Source of the DNA: Pogonophryne albipinna
Taxonomy: Eukaryota; Chordata; Actinopteri; Perciformes; Artedidraconidae
Direction of reading: 5' to 3'
Assembly (NCBI GenBank): GCA_028583405.1
Contig: CM053253.1
Coordinates: 7,398,219-7,462,218, forward strand
DNA: 64,000 nt
Shown: positions 34,000 through 45,611 of the stretch, in pieces
Position numbering within the stretch: the first letter of the stretch is position 1
Layout of the letters: each line of letters starts with the position of its first letter
Notes under the pieces: model-generated
What the model was told of the DNA's origin: nothing
Database searches by the model: none
The model's input: only the letters and a program-made list of their open reading frames with translations
Program-made: the position numbers and the translations under genes

Positions 34000-35329
34000 T
34001 GTTGAAAGATGCTGTCACCTCAACAGCGCGCAAGATTCACAGTCACGGAGCTTAACAGGTTTGTAGTTCAGATCAAAATGTAGAGCCAGTGCAAAGGTGA
34101 GCATGGCAGTGGTGCATATAAGTAAACGGAAAGGTAATGAGGAAAGGACCTACAATTTATGCCATGGCCTGAATTGGTATTATAGCCTCTAGGTCTATGA
34201 GCAGCAGGGAAAAGCCCATGACATCATGTAGGATAACACCCATAATCTCCACCCACAGATCCAGATGCCTTCTTTCGTGGTGTAGCCTATACAGTTTCTC
34301 TAGAAATGGGCACAGAGCTCTGTTCATTCCATAAGACCTCCACTGGACTAAGGATCTCAAGAACAATAATTAGCTCTATCTGGATCTGCCATGTAGTCTT
34401 TTCCCCTACTTATTATTTAATTTATCATTATTCTTTTTAATAACGACCTACTTACTTTTTAAATATAACTGTACTATCAGCTCAACACAGTTCCATACAG
34501 CTATTTGCTTATAATTGTCTATAACTATTACTCATGCCTAAAATGGGTTCGCTTTCTTGGATTTATGACGTTTATTGGATAAGGTGAATTGGAAGAGCCA
34601 GGTGACCGACATGTATTCAGTCCAGTCTATGACACTGTCCTGCAGTGTGGGACAAGGGGTCAACATTGCATTTGTATACACTTTCCCTCTAAACCAGTGT
34701 TTCCATATTTTCTTTATTGTAAGAGCCCTCTTGTACTAAAAGGGTTTTAACATTACCAGATTGTTTGTTATATAATTGTACGATGAAGCTGTTTTTAATT
34801 AGATTCATAACAAATAAATTGCTCACTTTGTGTAAAAGTTCTAATGCTGGGATTGATCATTCCACAACTCATTAGCGACAAAGCCCTACATTTGTGAAAC
34901 ACAAAGTGACAAGTTTAACAGCTTTTAGGGGATGGCAGTGAATCACTAAACTGTCCAGGCTGACTGTACGGCTGCATCTTGTTGGTTTTCAATGAGCTTG
35001 CTTCCTTTCTCCCCTTATTATCTCCTGTCTCCCACCGTGAAGTAAATGGGAGGAGGTGAAAAAACGAAAGTACGTAAGTGAAGGACAGAGAGAGGAGACG
35101 TGAACAGAATCATGACACCAGTTTCCTTTGGTTGTGTCTTTCACAAACATACATTATACTTAATAAAGCATTTTGATCGTTTACATTTAAACAGAATTGC
35201 GTTGCTAGGCAACAGCATGGGTCCATTCTTACTTCCTGTCAGCTGATGTCATTCACTGACATCAGCAACATTGGAACATTCAGATTATGACATCATCTTT
35301 GCATTGATGTGCATCAGAGCATCTGTCAG
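34000..35329. other. no gene or repeat recognised
   Basis: Non-coding, moderately AT-rich, no splice-bounded exon or repeat terminus that I can recognise. Confidence 0.4.
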
Positions 35330-35394
35330 AAGGCAAGGCAAGGCAAGGCAAGTTTATTTATATAGCACTTTTCAACACAAGGCAATTCAAAGTG
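35330..35394 (-). mobile_element. very short 3' end of the same LINE family as 19688-25960
   Basis: An AAGGC/GCAAG simple repeat followed by AAGTTTATTTATATAGCACT and TTTCAACACAAGGCAATTCA, identical in layout to the 3' end at 19690-19740. A severely 5'-truncated insertion. Confidence 0.8.
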
Positions 35395-35559
35395 TCAGAT
35401 CATTGCAGAAATAGGTTTTGTAGCAAGCTAACATTAGGTAGACTTGCACGTCTATTTTAACGAGATAATCTAAGTGAACTCCTTTTTTGTGGCTTTAATT
35501 CAGTTGAACAATTATATTCAGTTTGCTTAACAACAGGTCATTTCATCACCGCAGTAGAG

Positions 35560-36587
35560 ATGGAGATGAACAATAGAGATGAGATGGAAGTCAAGCTCGA
35601 GATTCTGCAAAAAGAAAATCAGGAAATCAAGTTGTTGCTGGAGCAGGAAAGGACTTTAAGGAATAAGCTTGAGATTGAAGGCGCTAAGAAGAAGGAAGCG
35701 ATGCTGAAAGCATATGCAGAACATAAAGTTGGGCAAAATGTGAAAGCGAAAGCCCAGGAATTTGAGCACAACATCTTGCGCATCAACAATGAGGACCTGA
35801 ACATGAAATACGAAATGCTCCAGAGGTCACACAAGAAGGTCGATGCAAAGACGGCCGCCTTGCAAAAGACTAACGAAGAACTCAAACAACAAAAGGAGCG
35901 TTGTCTTGAGGAGAAATCTGTAGAGAGGAACTGAACATGAAATATGGAAAGCTCCTCAAGAAGCATCAGAATGACAAAGCAGAGGATCTCAAACAACTGG
36001 AAGAACCCTGTGTTGAGGAGAAGGATGCAGAGATGGCTGCCTTGCAAAAGACAAACCATGAACTCAAACAAGAGAAGTTGCGTTGTGTTGAGGTGAAAAA
36101 TGCAGAGATAGTAGTTTTGCATGAGAGAAACCACGAACTGGAAGAACAGAAGGAACGCTGTGTTGAGGAGAAGGATGCAGAGATAGCCACTTTGCATGAG
36201 AGAAATCACAAACTGGAAGAACAGAACGAACGCTGTGTTGAGGAGAAGGATGCAGAGATAGCCACTTTGCATGAGAGAAATCACAAATTGGAACAACAGA
36301 ACGAACGCTGTGTTGAGGAGAAGGATGCAGAGATAGCCATTTTGCATGAGAGAAATCACAAATTGGAACAACAGAAGGAACGCTGTGTTGAGGAGAAGGA
36401 CGCAGAGATAGCCACTTTGCATGAGAGAAATCACAAACTGGAACAACAGAAGGAACGCTGTGCTGAGGAGAAGGATGCAGAGATAGCCACTTTGCATGAG
36501 AGAAATCACAAACTGGAACAACAGAAGGAACGCTGTACCAGTTTCCTTGTAAATAAGAATTTGTTCTTAATTGATTTTCCTGGATAA
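35560..36587 (+). pseudogene. coiled-coil ORF with 75-bp repeats, broken by one frameshift
   Basis: ATG 35560 (MEMNNRDEMEVKLEILQKEN) opens 124 codons ending at TGA 35934. The homologous frame resumes one base off (GAGGAACTGAACATGAAATA would read EELNMKY, as in the earlier NEDLNMKY) and stays open to 36587. The product is almost wholly charged coiled coil. From about 36080 it is a tandem repeat with a 75-bp period (unit starts at 36156, 36231, 36306, 36381, 36456 and 36531); each 25-residue unit reads ERCVEEKDAEIATLHERNHK plus LEQQK. Units are nearly identical at the 3' end and diverged at the 5' end. The C-terminus (SFLVNKNLFLIDFPG) and the AATAAA at 36586 come from a LINE-tail-like sequence. 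No family recognised; golgin- or trichohyalin-like only in composition. It may be a gene with a sequencing error or a young pseudogene. Confidence 0.55.
36156..36540. repeat. 75-bp tandem repeat inside the coiled-coil ORF
   Basis: Five full units plus a start of a sixth, period exactly 75 bp so the frame is kept. Differences are a few substitutions per unit (GAAGAACAG/GAACAACAG, GCCACT/GCCATT, AACGAA/AAGGAA). Confidence 0.95.
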
Positions 36588-36873
36588 ATAAAGGTTCTAC
36601 TACTAATGACGGAAACTATAATTTACATTTTTTTTACTATGTTCAATCTGAATTTACTTTAAAATAAAAACATCTATATTGATTATGACTTTTCTACATC
36701 AAACTCACAGGTTTACCATTGCTTTGAGAACAAAGATATTAATGTACCCCTTTTAGAAGTGAAGATATAGTCATTTGTTCTGGGCTTGTCATTTTCTAGC
36801 CTGAGACCTGAAAAACAGACTTGGGGCTTAACAGTTAACAGCTTGTTGTTACCAAACCTGAATCCTGATAATA

Positions 36874-37574
36874 GGCGCATTCACACCGCAGTACTTTTCC
36901 CACAAAGGTTCATGAGAACTTAGTTCATGAGAACTCTTTAGTTCTCATGAACTAAGTACAGATCGCGTTCACACCGGAATAAGTCCCTGGGGGAGGATTA
37001 GGCAAATGAAGCCGCTGACGTCACTTCTTCTTCTTCTGCTTTGGGTTTACTGGCAGGCAGCAAACCACTTCTGGCGTATTCTGCCGCCCAAAGTCCCCGG
37101 CTGGAAGTCCCCGGAGTTGGGGACTGGCTTCAGTAGAAGCTGCTGGGACTCCCAGCAGCTTCTACTGAAGCCTTCCGAGTAAATCGCCAGAACCCCGACA
37201 CCTCCTCATCACCACCGCTCCCATGTTTTATTTTGTGTTGCCATAAGTTAGTCTCTCTGCGTTTCTGCGCTGGGCTAATGCTAATGCTAATAATGCTAAT
37301 GTGAGGATAATAAAATGGCGGCTTCACAAAACGTTTTGGGAGTTTTACGGGGCGTGGTTTGCATTCCGCCCAGCCAATCAGAAATATAGCTCTTTTCTCA
37401 CAAGAGAGCCGCACGAAAGTCCCTGCTCTCTAGCAGGGACTTTCGTGGGGTTAAAAAGGTTCTCTTGAACTAATTTTAGTACCGGCTCTTTTTGGTGTGA
37501 ACGCGACAAAAGAGTTCTCATGAACTAAGTTCTCATGAACCTTTGTGGGAAAAGTACTGCGGTGTGAATGCGCC
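36874..37574. mobile_element. 701-bp MITE with about 60-bp perfect inverted termini
   Basis: Both ends read inward GGCGCATTCACACCGCAGTA, CTTTTCCCACAAAGGTTCAT, GAGAACTTAGTTCATGAGAA, then diverge. Internal direct and inverted repeats of GTTCATGAGAAC make the ends self-complementary. No clear target duplication seen. A related fragment is at 26850-27073. The style fits PIF/Harbinger MITEs but the family is not proved. Confidence 0.85.
37126..37172. repeat. perfect hairpin, 22-bp arms with 3-nt loop
   Basis: GGCTTCAGTAGAAGCTGCTG plus GG, loop ACT, then the exact inverted copy. It lies inside the MITE. Confidence 0.95.
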
Positions 37575-38245
37575 TCTTGTAAGCACGAATACAACTGTCT
37601 ACTGCACACAATATGTGTCATGTGTAACAAACAACTTATCCTTTAAATGTAATAATAGTTCACATATGACAACCTATAATCGATAGATGTGCCATTAATT
37701 TTCTTTTAGCAACTATCTCACCCCGTCTGATCTCATAGAGTATTTCCTCCATTAATAATTACTGATCCTAAAGCTTTTAAAGTCTAGACAAAGAGAACAC
37801 ATTATCTACACAGCGCTGCCCTCTTTGAATTAAGGTAAAGAGGTGAGGCAAGATAGTTTGATATTACTGCAGCTTTAATTGAATGCCCTTTAATCGTTCT
37901 CGCTATTATGAAGCTGATCCTACAATCTTAACATTACAAGGTTCATGTATAGATTCATTTCGTACAAAAAACATGTTCCATTTAAAAATGCTTTTCCTTG
38001 GACCCACAAAGAAAACACTCTTTGTCTTTATTAGGATCCCCATTAGCACTAGCATGAGCATTGGCTATTCTTCTATTAACTCTTAATTTCTGTATAAGAC
38101 TATGGCAATGTGATTAACATGTATGCAACTTTAGCATTACTTCATGACACTACATTCTGCATTTCACACTGCAGAACGTTAAAAGAAAATACCCACCCTC
38201 ACAATTTATTTTAACAATCTTATCACTTGGAGCAGATAACTGCCC
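37575..38245. other. no gene recognised
   Basis: Non-coding; may include older LINE sequence leading into the next feature. Confidence 0.35.
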
Positions 38246-38705
38246 GTGTTGCTGTTTAATGTCAATACATTGTTAGGTAAACTATTTATATCTCCAGCCT
38301 TTTATCCTTTCACACCAGCAAATGCAGTACGAGATCTTCTCATTGAATTCTTTAAAAAGTCCCTACGGTGTGCTCTGAGCGGTAAGACTACTTTGTCTTT
38401 TCATGCTCTCTGGGCATGGACTGAGTTGCAAAATATCATTACCTTAAGAGCACTGCCTTCTTTAAATACCTCTAAACTTTTACAAAATGCCTTAAAGGAA
38501 ACATGCTGCTGTTTTATACCCCCTAGAGAGATTGCTGGTATGGCCTTGATGTCCCTCCTTCTGTACTATTCCCTTGTTTTTGCTTTAATGAAATGTATGT
38601 GTTATACAATGTGAAACTGCTTGTGCTGCCATCCTGAACGTGACTCCCTGGAAGACTATAGTACAATTCTCTGGCTAAAGAATGGATCAATAAAATACTT
38701 TTGAT
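38246..38705 (+). pseudogene. decayed LINE 3' end (RT C-terminus and tail)
   Basis: The frame reads WTELQNIITLRALPSLNTSK then LLQNALKE, like the C-terminal tail of fish LINE ORF2 proteins. After the stop comes TGCTGCCATCCTGAACGTGA then CTCCCTGGAAGA, typical of LINE 3' UTRs, and a final AATAAA at about 38690. Confidence 0.55.
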
Positions 38706-39096
38706 TGATGCGGAGGAAAAAACTTTTCTTGGGAGTTTTTTTATTTTGAAAGAGAACCTGACACCAGGACATTAAACAATCTCCTAAAATCTGTTGAGTT
38801 CTGCTATATGAAGGGCAAACAGCCTGATTGTTACAAACACAGTTTAGTTATGCCTGTAAGTTACTCAGCAAATGTTAATATATTCATCATGCTACTAATA
38901 TATGTTAAAACGAAAAATAAAAAGTGTGAGGTACTGTCCTGTGGCAGCTAATGGACAAACATCAATTTCCAGAGAGTATTTTTGTTGGGTAATCTATGGT
39001 AGGGCTAACCCATACAGTGGTGGGGTGAAGTCAGTATTTGCATTGTAATTACATACACGCTCCCCTTGACAGTGAAACGCCACGCGTGAGGTTTAG

Positions 39097-39131
<35 letters not shown>
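39097..39131. repeat. (ATT)n microsatellite
   Basis: About eleven ATT units in a row. Flanking sequence to 39490 is unassigned. Confidence 0.95.
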
Positions 39132-39135
<4 letters not shown>

Positions 39136-39504
39136 TATGTCTCAATCCAAAATGAACTGTATGAAATAAAAAGGCACATTTGTCTTGTAGTAAATAAAAA
39201 GGGCGACCTGGAGCCAATCCTGCAATTTACCCACAGGTGAAAGAGTTGACATGCTGAAAGCCCAACCCCTGCAGGGGGTCTGTCCCCCAGGAGATTTTTT
39301 TGAAATACTAACATAAAATACACATTCTGGTACTCTTGAGAAGAAAAATAAATAAATCTATTACTACACGACATATTTAAAAAATGAATGCCATTTTAGT
39401 TTTTTGTTACTTTGTTCTGAAAGCTGAACCTGCTGCTCCTCACAGAGAGAAGAGGGAAGAGGCTGTGAATTACTTTACATTGTGGATAGCCCCCATTGTT
39501 CTGT

Positions 39505-39587
39505 GTGTCAAAATGAAAGACAGCCCACACACCTATCAATCATCTAACCGTGGGGTCTTATTTCATTACGTGTTGATTTCTATCAAC
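39505..39587 (+). mobile_element. internal fragment of the TAGKGCTGTCAAA hAT family
   Basis: GTGTCAAAATGAAAGACAGC, CCACACACCTATCAATCA and GTGTTGATTTCTATCAAC match 588-672 of copy 1. The termini are missing. Confidence 0.75.
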
Positions 39588-40738
39588 ACCTAATGTTGTA
39601 TCGACGTATAGAGATGTACTCAAGCCCCCAGGAAGTGCGCCGGACTCACATGAAAATATTCGTGCTGGCCAAACGGCGGTACTACACTTCCGTTTGGTTG
39701 CCAGGCCCGGAAACACTTTTTCCCATTGACTTACATGGGGAAAGAATGGTCTGTAAATCGTTGGATAATTTTTTTTAAACTAAATAAACTACCCAGTATG
39801 AACACTTGTATTGCCCTTATTAAAAACATTCGTTCCTCAAGTTGTAATAATGTGCTAATAACGTTATTCTGAGAGTTATTTCCCTCTGCATTATGAACGC
39901 GCATCTAACCCACGGGACCGCGCCACCCGGCACGTTCATGTTACGTGTCCCGACCAATCAGAGCACACTGTGCTCACAGGGAGGGTGGGGGCTGGAGCTA
40001 TTGGAGCTACAACGAGCCGTTAAAGGCAGAGAGTGAAATTCAGTGAATACACGTAGTTTACAGAGATGCTGTTTGAGAAACCAATGTGAGTTGCGTTTAT
40101 CTTTACCCATGGATGCACAATAAGAACGGACCCATATCGTCTTACTGCCATCCCACGGAGCTGTAATAATGGATATATTGCACATGTTTGCTGTAATTCA
40201 TTATCATACGACATGGGCTGTATGATTAAATCTTGTACCGTAAATGTTGTATTAAATAAAGTTAATATTACTTATTATTATAAGTATATATAGGCCTATA
40301 TATATATATATATATATATACAGTGCAATCATTCTTTCATGCTAAATGAAGCTCTGTTGCTTGGATATCACTAGATCCTGTTACAGCGTAATATAAGTAC
40401 ATAACGATTGATGTCTACATTAGCATAATTACTAGCTAGCCGCTAGCTGCTAACTGCCGCCTCGTTAATATCAAATCCATCCATGCTGTCATGAACGTGC
40501 GGTGCTGTTACGTGTACGCAAATTGACGTGCTTGATGTGAACGAGCATTTTGGTTAAAGTTGCGCATGCGCTATGAGCGCACATACGGGTACTTCTCAGG
40601 CATGCCGGGTAATCTGTGACGTTTCACTCTCTCAAAAGTTGGGCCATTTTATCATCATGCGCTAATGAGCAACTCTCATAGGAATGAATGAGGCCCCGCC
40701 TCCCACGCTGTATCCAGTTCTTATTATACATCCATGGA

Positions 40739-40895
40739 TGTACTACAGCAAAAGTATTCTCCGGGGACTTCCTGCAACAACACCACGCCGTTATCTTGAT
40801 TCTGATTGGCCAGAAGACATTATCAAAGATGTTCTATTGAGAAGACGATCACTACCTGACAAAAGTTTTCAAAACCGTTTATAGTCTTCGGTATT
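40739..40895 (+). mobile_element. second internal fragment of the same hAT family
   Basis: TACTACAGCAAAAGTATTCT through ACAAAAGTTTTCAAAACCGT matches 973-1082 of copy 1, and includes a CTTGATTCTGATTGGCCAGA segment kept in copy 2 but missing in copy 1. The 1.15 kb between the two fragments (39588-40738) is not hAT sequence and is probably a later insertion: AATGCCCATTGACTTACATGG-type fish repeat sequence, and a TA microsatellite at 40293-40321. Confidence 0.7.
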
Positions 40896-42046
40896 CTTGT
40901 TTTTGGCGTGAGAATAGTTTGGGCAGCGTGAGAGCGTGAGATTGAGAGTGAAAGCGTGTGTCACACGCCAGATGCGTGAGAGTTGGCAACCCTGATGTAT
41001 GCATAAAGGGTTACGTCCTTAGCTGGCTAATAAGTAACAAGCTAAGCTACCAAGCACACAAACACCTGCGAACGGGGTTAACATGTATAATATTATCATT
41101 TTAGACTTCTTGGAAGTTCTGTTAGTACATTCAAGCGCACAGCACGACATTTTAATTGTCTGGTATTTGTAACAATATTCCCTAAAAGGCACAATCACCA
41201 CGAACACGGCTAAAGCTAAAGGGTCAAGTACAGTACTATGACTAACTAACGTTGTAGCCTCTATGGTTGTAGCCTAGCAGAGTGGACAAGTTGCTGTTAG
41301 CTGATAGTGAGGCATGTACGTGTCCATCAAAGTGACCACGCCCTAATTTATGCAACAACTTTAAGACCTAATATAAATAAAAGGGTCGTGTTAGAAAACA
41401 ATTCACTCACAGATTCATAATCATGAAGGTGGAATCTAACTATATCGATAATAATATTTATTGCATCCATGGGTAGAAACTAGTGCTGTCAAAATTATCG
41501 CGTTAACGGCGGTAATTAATTTTTTTAATTAATTCCGTTAAAATATTTAACGCATTTAACGCATGTGCAGAATGGCCCGCCCCATACGTGCCACCAGTGG
41601 CAGCGCCAGGGTATGGCTGGGGTAGGGTACACCCATACCAAGAAATGGCTTAGCCCCACCATGAAAAATGATGGTAAAGTAAGCAAAATAAAGTCTGCCA
41701 ACTCGCGCGGAGTAAATTGCACAGACAGCAGTTAGTAAGATTGATTTCAGTAGCCACGGTTTTGAAAACTTTTGTCACGTAGTGATCGTCTTCTCAATAG
41801 AACATCTTTGATAATGTCTTCTGGCCAATCAGAATCAAGATAACGGCGTGGTGTTGTTGCAGGAAGTCCCTACGGAGAATACTTTTGCTGTAGTAGGTTC
41901 ACATAACTGGTACGCAGGTTATGTGCGTAATCTGAAATGCGTACCGTCACTTGTGTCACAAAGCGCATTTGCGTACCGACGTACTTGTGAAGCTTTTCCA
42001 GAAGGCGGTTAGATCACCGGACGACAGAGTCGGTCTCCTTGTGCAC

Positions 42047-43225
42047 CAGTGGCGCCGCTAGGGGGTGGCTACTTGGGCTCAAGCCCCGGATGTTTTCTGA
42101 AAAGCCCCGGATGTTTCACTTAAAAAAAATAAAAAAGTGCAGTACCGGTGTCCACCAGAGAGGCATCCGCTGCGGGACATTAGCCTGCGTACTGCGTAGC
42201 CTGCCCTGAAGTAGAAGTGATCCTTCCTAGTGCCTGACGAGTTTTAAGCTAATAACCTATACAGTTATGGATATTAGAAAGTTATTGTCATTGAAGCAGG
42301 CGCCACAAGCTGCAGCAGCAGCAGTATCAGCAGCTGACAACAATGTCATCACCAGCAGTGAAGAAATGGATGATGTTTCAGGTTTGTGAATCTAATGGTG
42401 ATATCTGCACTCTGGCTGACTTCTGAGTAAGAAGTGAAAAAGAGTGATGTAACGTTAATGTTATAGTTAGTAAACATGGAGTAACCACACTAAGTATACC
42501 CTTATATGTTAGTATGTATACAGAACATGACTAAAAATTATCCTAAAATGTAACGTTAACCCTTGATACCTCAGTCTACTTTTAAGACATTAAAATAACG
42601 TATTCCATTTTTTATTTTGTTTTTGCGCGTGGAATTATACCGGCTCTCGTTTCAGTACACATAACAACGGAACTGACAGGCAACCCTCTGAATCAGACTC
42701 CGATTGGCTGTGACTGCATCAGAGTGTCCGATTCAGAAACGTGACTCTTACACATTTTTTACGTCACAAACAAAGATGGTGGATGAGAATAGATCTATAA
42801 AAACGATAAGCAATGTGCCAGAATCAAGGTGAGACTATCCGCATCCTTTAAAACTCTACGCACATTCGTTTCACCTTAATAAGTAAACGACTGTTTGAGT
42901 GAGTTAAGGCATTAGTTTGCTTCATTAAAGGGTGTTAATGAATAAGTGTTCTCCAGTGCCTTTTGTCTGCTTTAAGGTGTTATTAAGGTAGGGTTAATGT
43001 TGCTCTCAAAGTGCACCAGATTGATGCTTTCAACTTCAATATTTTAAAAAAAATCTTCCCGGGGGAGCATGCCCCCGGACCCCCCCAGAGGAGGCGACGA
43101 CCCCCCTAAAGGATGTTCGGTCCACCCCCCACTTATACAAAATAGCACTGTACCCCTGCACCCCCCCCCCCCCAACAACTCCTGGGCTAAGCCCCGGATC
43201 TCCTACAATCCTAAATCCGCCACTG
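42047..43225 (+). mobile_element. hAT element nested in copy 2, CAGTGGCG termini
   Basis: Termini CAGTGGCGCCGC and inverted ATCCGCCACTG. Flanks TTGTGCAC and ATGTGCAC agree at 7 of 8 positions, and copy 1 of the host hAT shows the uninterrupted site (GTGTGCAC). It keeps the start of a transposase-like ORF. Confidence 0.9.
42267..42386 (+). pseudogene. first coding exon of a ZMYM-like hAT transposase
   Basis: ATG 42267 opens MDIRKLLSLKQAPQAAAAAV, then SAADNNVITSSEEMDDVSG up to a possible donor (CAGGTTTGTG). The MDIRKFF/KR-type start followed by an acidic stretch is how ZMYM1-like hAT proteins in fish begin. The catalytic part is absent from this element. Confidence 0.45.
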
Positions 43226-43728
43226 ATGTGCACAGACAGGGCTGCTGTTAACGTCGGTCTGTACAACGGAACTGTGCCAAAACTACGCCAACCGGCTGCG
43301 GAGGGAGACTCCCCCCACTTCACTGGAGAACTGCGCTAAAACAGCTGATCACAACATTCACACTCTGTGGTCACGAAGTACTCCACTAGCCGCCGCCGCC
43401 GCCCCCCTCTGTCGACTTTCCTGAAGTACTCCCCCGTTGATAGAAATCAACACGTAATGAATTAAGACCCCACGGTTTGATGATTGATAGGTGTGTGGGC
43501 TGTCTTTCATTTTGACACGCAGAAAAATGTTATAATAAACATACATACTGTATGTTAAATGGATATATCCGCCTTCTTTCATTTATCTTTCCATTCCCAC
43601 AACAATATACATAAAGAAATGGCATATTTTGGACATAGTTCGAATGGTGATTAATTATGATTAATTAATTTTTAAACTGTGATTAATCTGATTAAAAATT
43701 GTAATCGTTTGACAGCGCTAGTAGAAAC

Positions 43729-45059
43729 ATGTTTTTTTCTGCTGTAAAGTTGGGCATTTTAACATGGGGGTCTATGGAAATTGCTCCTTTCTGCAGCCAG
43801 TCCCTAGCGGCCCATGTATGAACTGCAGTGTGTGGCACTTCCGTATTGGCGTCCCGGCTGTTCCCCAGAGTTTGCCGCTTGGTCGTGTACTGTCCGCGGC
43901 CTATGGTTCAAATGAAGCACATGATGAAGCCTCATGAGATGAACCCTTTTGCGAACCAATTGGCTGGAAAGCTTAAAAGCCTCATAAGGCTTCATCTCGC
44001 CATCACTACTGAATACTATTCAGTGAATAGTATAGATGAGAAAAGGCATCGAAATGCCAGGTCACTAGTATTTATCATGTAAACAGGGAACATGAATAAC
44101 CCGATCTCTCTGCTCATGTAAACACCATGATGTACTGTAGTGTGTTTTACTGGAGCCTCAGTTCGATAAGAGATTATTTTCTAAGTTCTTTAACTTCGGT
44201 ACTCTCTCTCAAAATGGTAATGTGCATAATTTATGTTTTAATTATACTTCTTATCATTCAGAAGCTTTTTGTGTGTGTTTATGTTTTACTGAGTGCTTAT
44301 AGGCAATTTCCATCCCAGTATTCAGTTAACTGTTTATTTTCTGTGCACATTACATAGACTAGCTAATATTCTACCTACTGCTTGGGACTTTGAGTCTTCA
44401 AAATGTCCAATGTCACAGACTGGGACTTACTTTAGAGTCAGTTGTATTTACATTCAGTATGACTTGTTATGATTCAATGTGAACGAGTATACTGCTCAAT
44501 AAATAATGATCACTCCACCACCTCTCTTGACATCTAGGCGCTTGAGAGTGAGTCAGAGGCAGAACACAGAGACAGTGGAGTGAGGTCTGTTGCTGAGGTG
44601 AGTGATGAAAGGGAAATGACAGTTTAGAGTAAATTATGATGTGGACTCTCATCCCAGAATGTTAAGGAAATCAGTGGGGATATTGAACAGGAAGCATTTC
44701 AGTCAAGGGGCATCACGTGACCAATATAGACAGAAGAGCAACATTTAAGTCAATGATACCATTCCTAGGTGAACTTAACATCTGTATGGAGTCAGATCAG
44801 TCTCAATATTAATAAATGCTCACAGAAGGATTCACAAATGTATTTTGCGATTTATATATAAATGACTCTCCACAACAATATCTCTCAATGCACTCATAAA
44901 TATTTATTGTTGTATATAAATGTGCAAAAAATGGGCATTTAAACTGTTTTTTATTAATTCAAAGACGGCTCTGAATTAATAATCAAATATGTTTCATTTC
45001 TTTACTACTGGATGAAATTACTAAATGTACCCATCATTTTCCTCATGCTAGTATAGCCA
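43729..45059. other. no gene recognised; probable repeat-rich interior of the CATGGGCGT element
   Basis: Includes a fish repeat motif GTAAAGTTGGGCATTTTAAC then ATGGGGGTCTATGG near 43745-43785. No intact ORF or exon. Confidence 0.4.
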
Positions 45060-45177
45060 CATAAAAGTATCAAACGTTAGAATGCACCAGAATACAGGAA
45101 ATCTATTTTTTTTTCGTGGTGGGGGACCCCCCGTTAAAAATGTCCCCCCCACATTCAGAATGCTTCCTACGCCCATG
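45060..45177. mobile_element. right end of the CATGGGCGT element
   Basis: Ends ...GAATGCTTCCTACGCCCATG at 45177, followed by AATGCATC (45178-45185), identical to the 8-mer before the left end at 19171. Confidence 0.7.
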
Positions 45178-45611
45178 AATGCATCACACTTAGAGAGATC
45201 CGAAGCATAGTAGCTATGTGCTGAGATGTATGTTGCACAATGTTAGTTTTGAATAAAATGTGATTTTTTTCAACAACTCATTTGTATTTCTTCATTTACT
45301 GTGTTTCTGTAAACTCAAGCAATCTTTCTCTGAAGAAACCTCTATGTACAGAGCACAGCCCATAAAAGGTGAAAGTGCTTTAGATTATGCTCAGCAGTGT
45401 GGGTGGTAAAACAATCTAGTATTATGAAAGAAGTGTGTTATATTTGGTGCAAAAGTTTGCATTTGGAAAGTGTTGTTTTGAGTGCAGTTCTTCATTTAGC
45501 AGGAAAAATGAGGTGTTTTGCACTTTGGGTGTGTGGTTTTGTGAATTGTGTTTAGTGTTCTGAGAAACTGAGCAATTAAAAAAAAAATGTGTGAGCAATC
45601 GAGAAAAACTG
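45178..45611 (+). mobile_element. right half of the interrupted IS630/Tc1-mariner-like element
   Basis: Starts within the transposase frame (ITLREIRSIVAMC from 45184), continuing from ANNA in the left half one base out of frame. Sequence then runs to the terminus TGAGCAATCGAGAAAAACTG, inverse of the left terminus, followed by TA 45612-45613. The middle of the transposase is missing. Confidence 0.8.

Larger units (their letters stand above)
41481..43720. mobile_element. hAT element, TAGKGCTGTCAAA family (copy 2, opposite orientation)
   Basis: Termini TAGTGCTGTCAAAATTATCG and inverted CGTTTGACAGCGCTA, with an exact 8-bp duplication GTAGAAAC (41473-41480, 43721-43728). It is the reverse of copy 1 (389-1379) and longer because another hAT is inserted in it at 42047. 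Confidence 0.95.

Noticed and set aside
35619..36521. 300-codon antisense ORF, hydrophobic, with LMQSGYLCILLLNT repeats
   Set aside because: Mirror of the coiled-coil repeat on the other strand; Glu/Lys codons read backwards give Phe, Leu and Ser. It has no support of its own.
38246..38614. 122-codon ORF as a gene
   Set aside because: It matches the style of a LINE RT C-terminus and is followed by a LINE 3' UTR and tail; treated as retroelement remnant.
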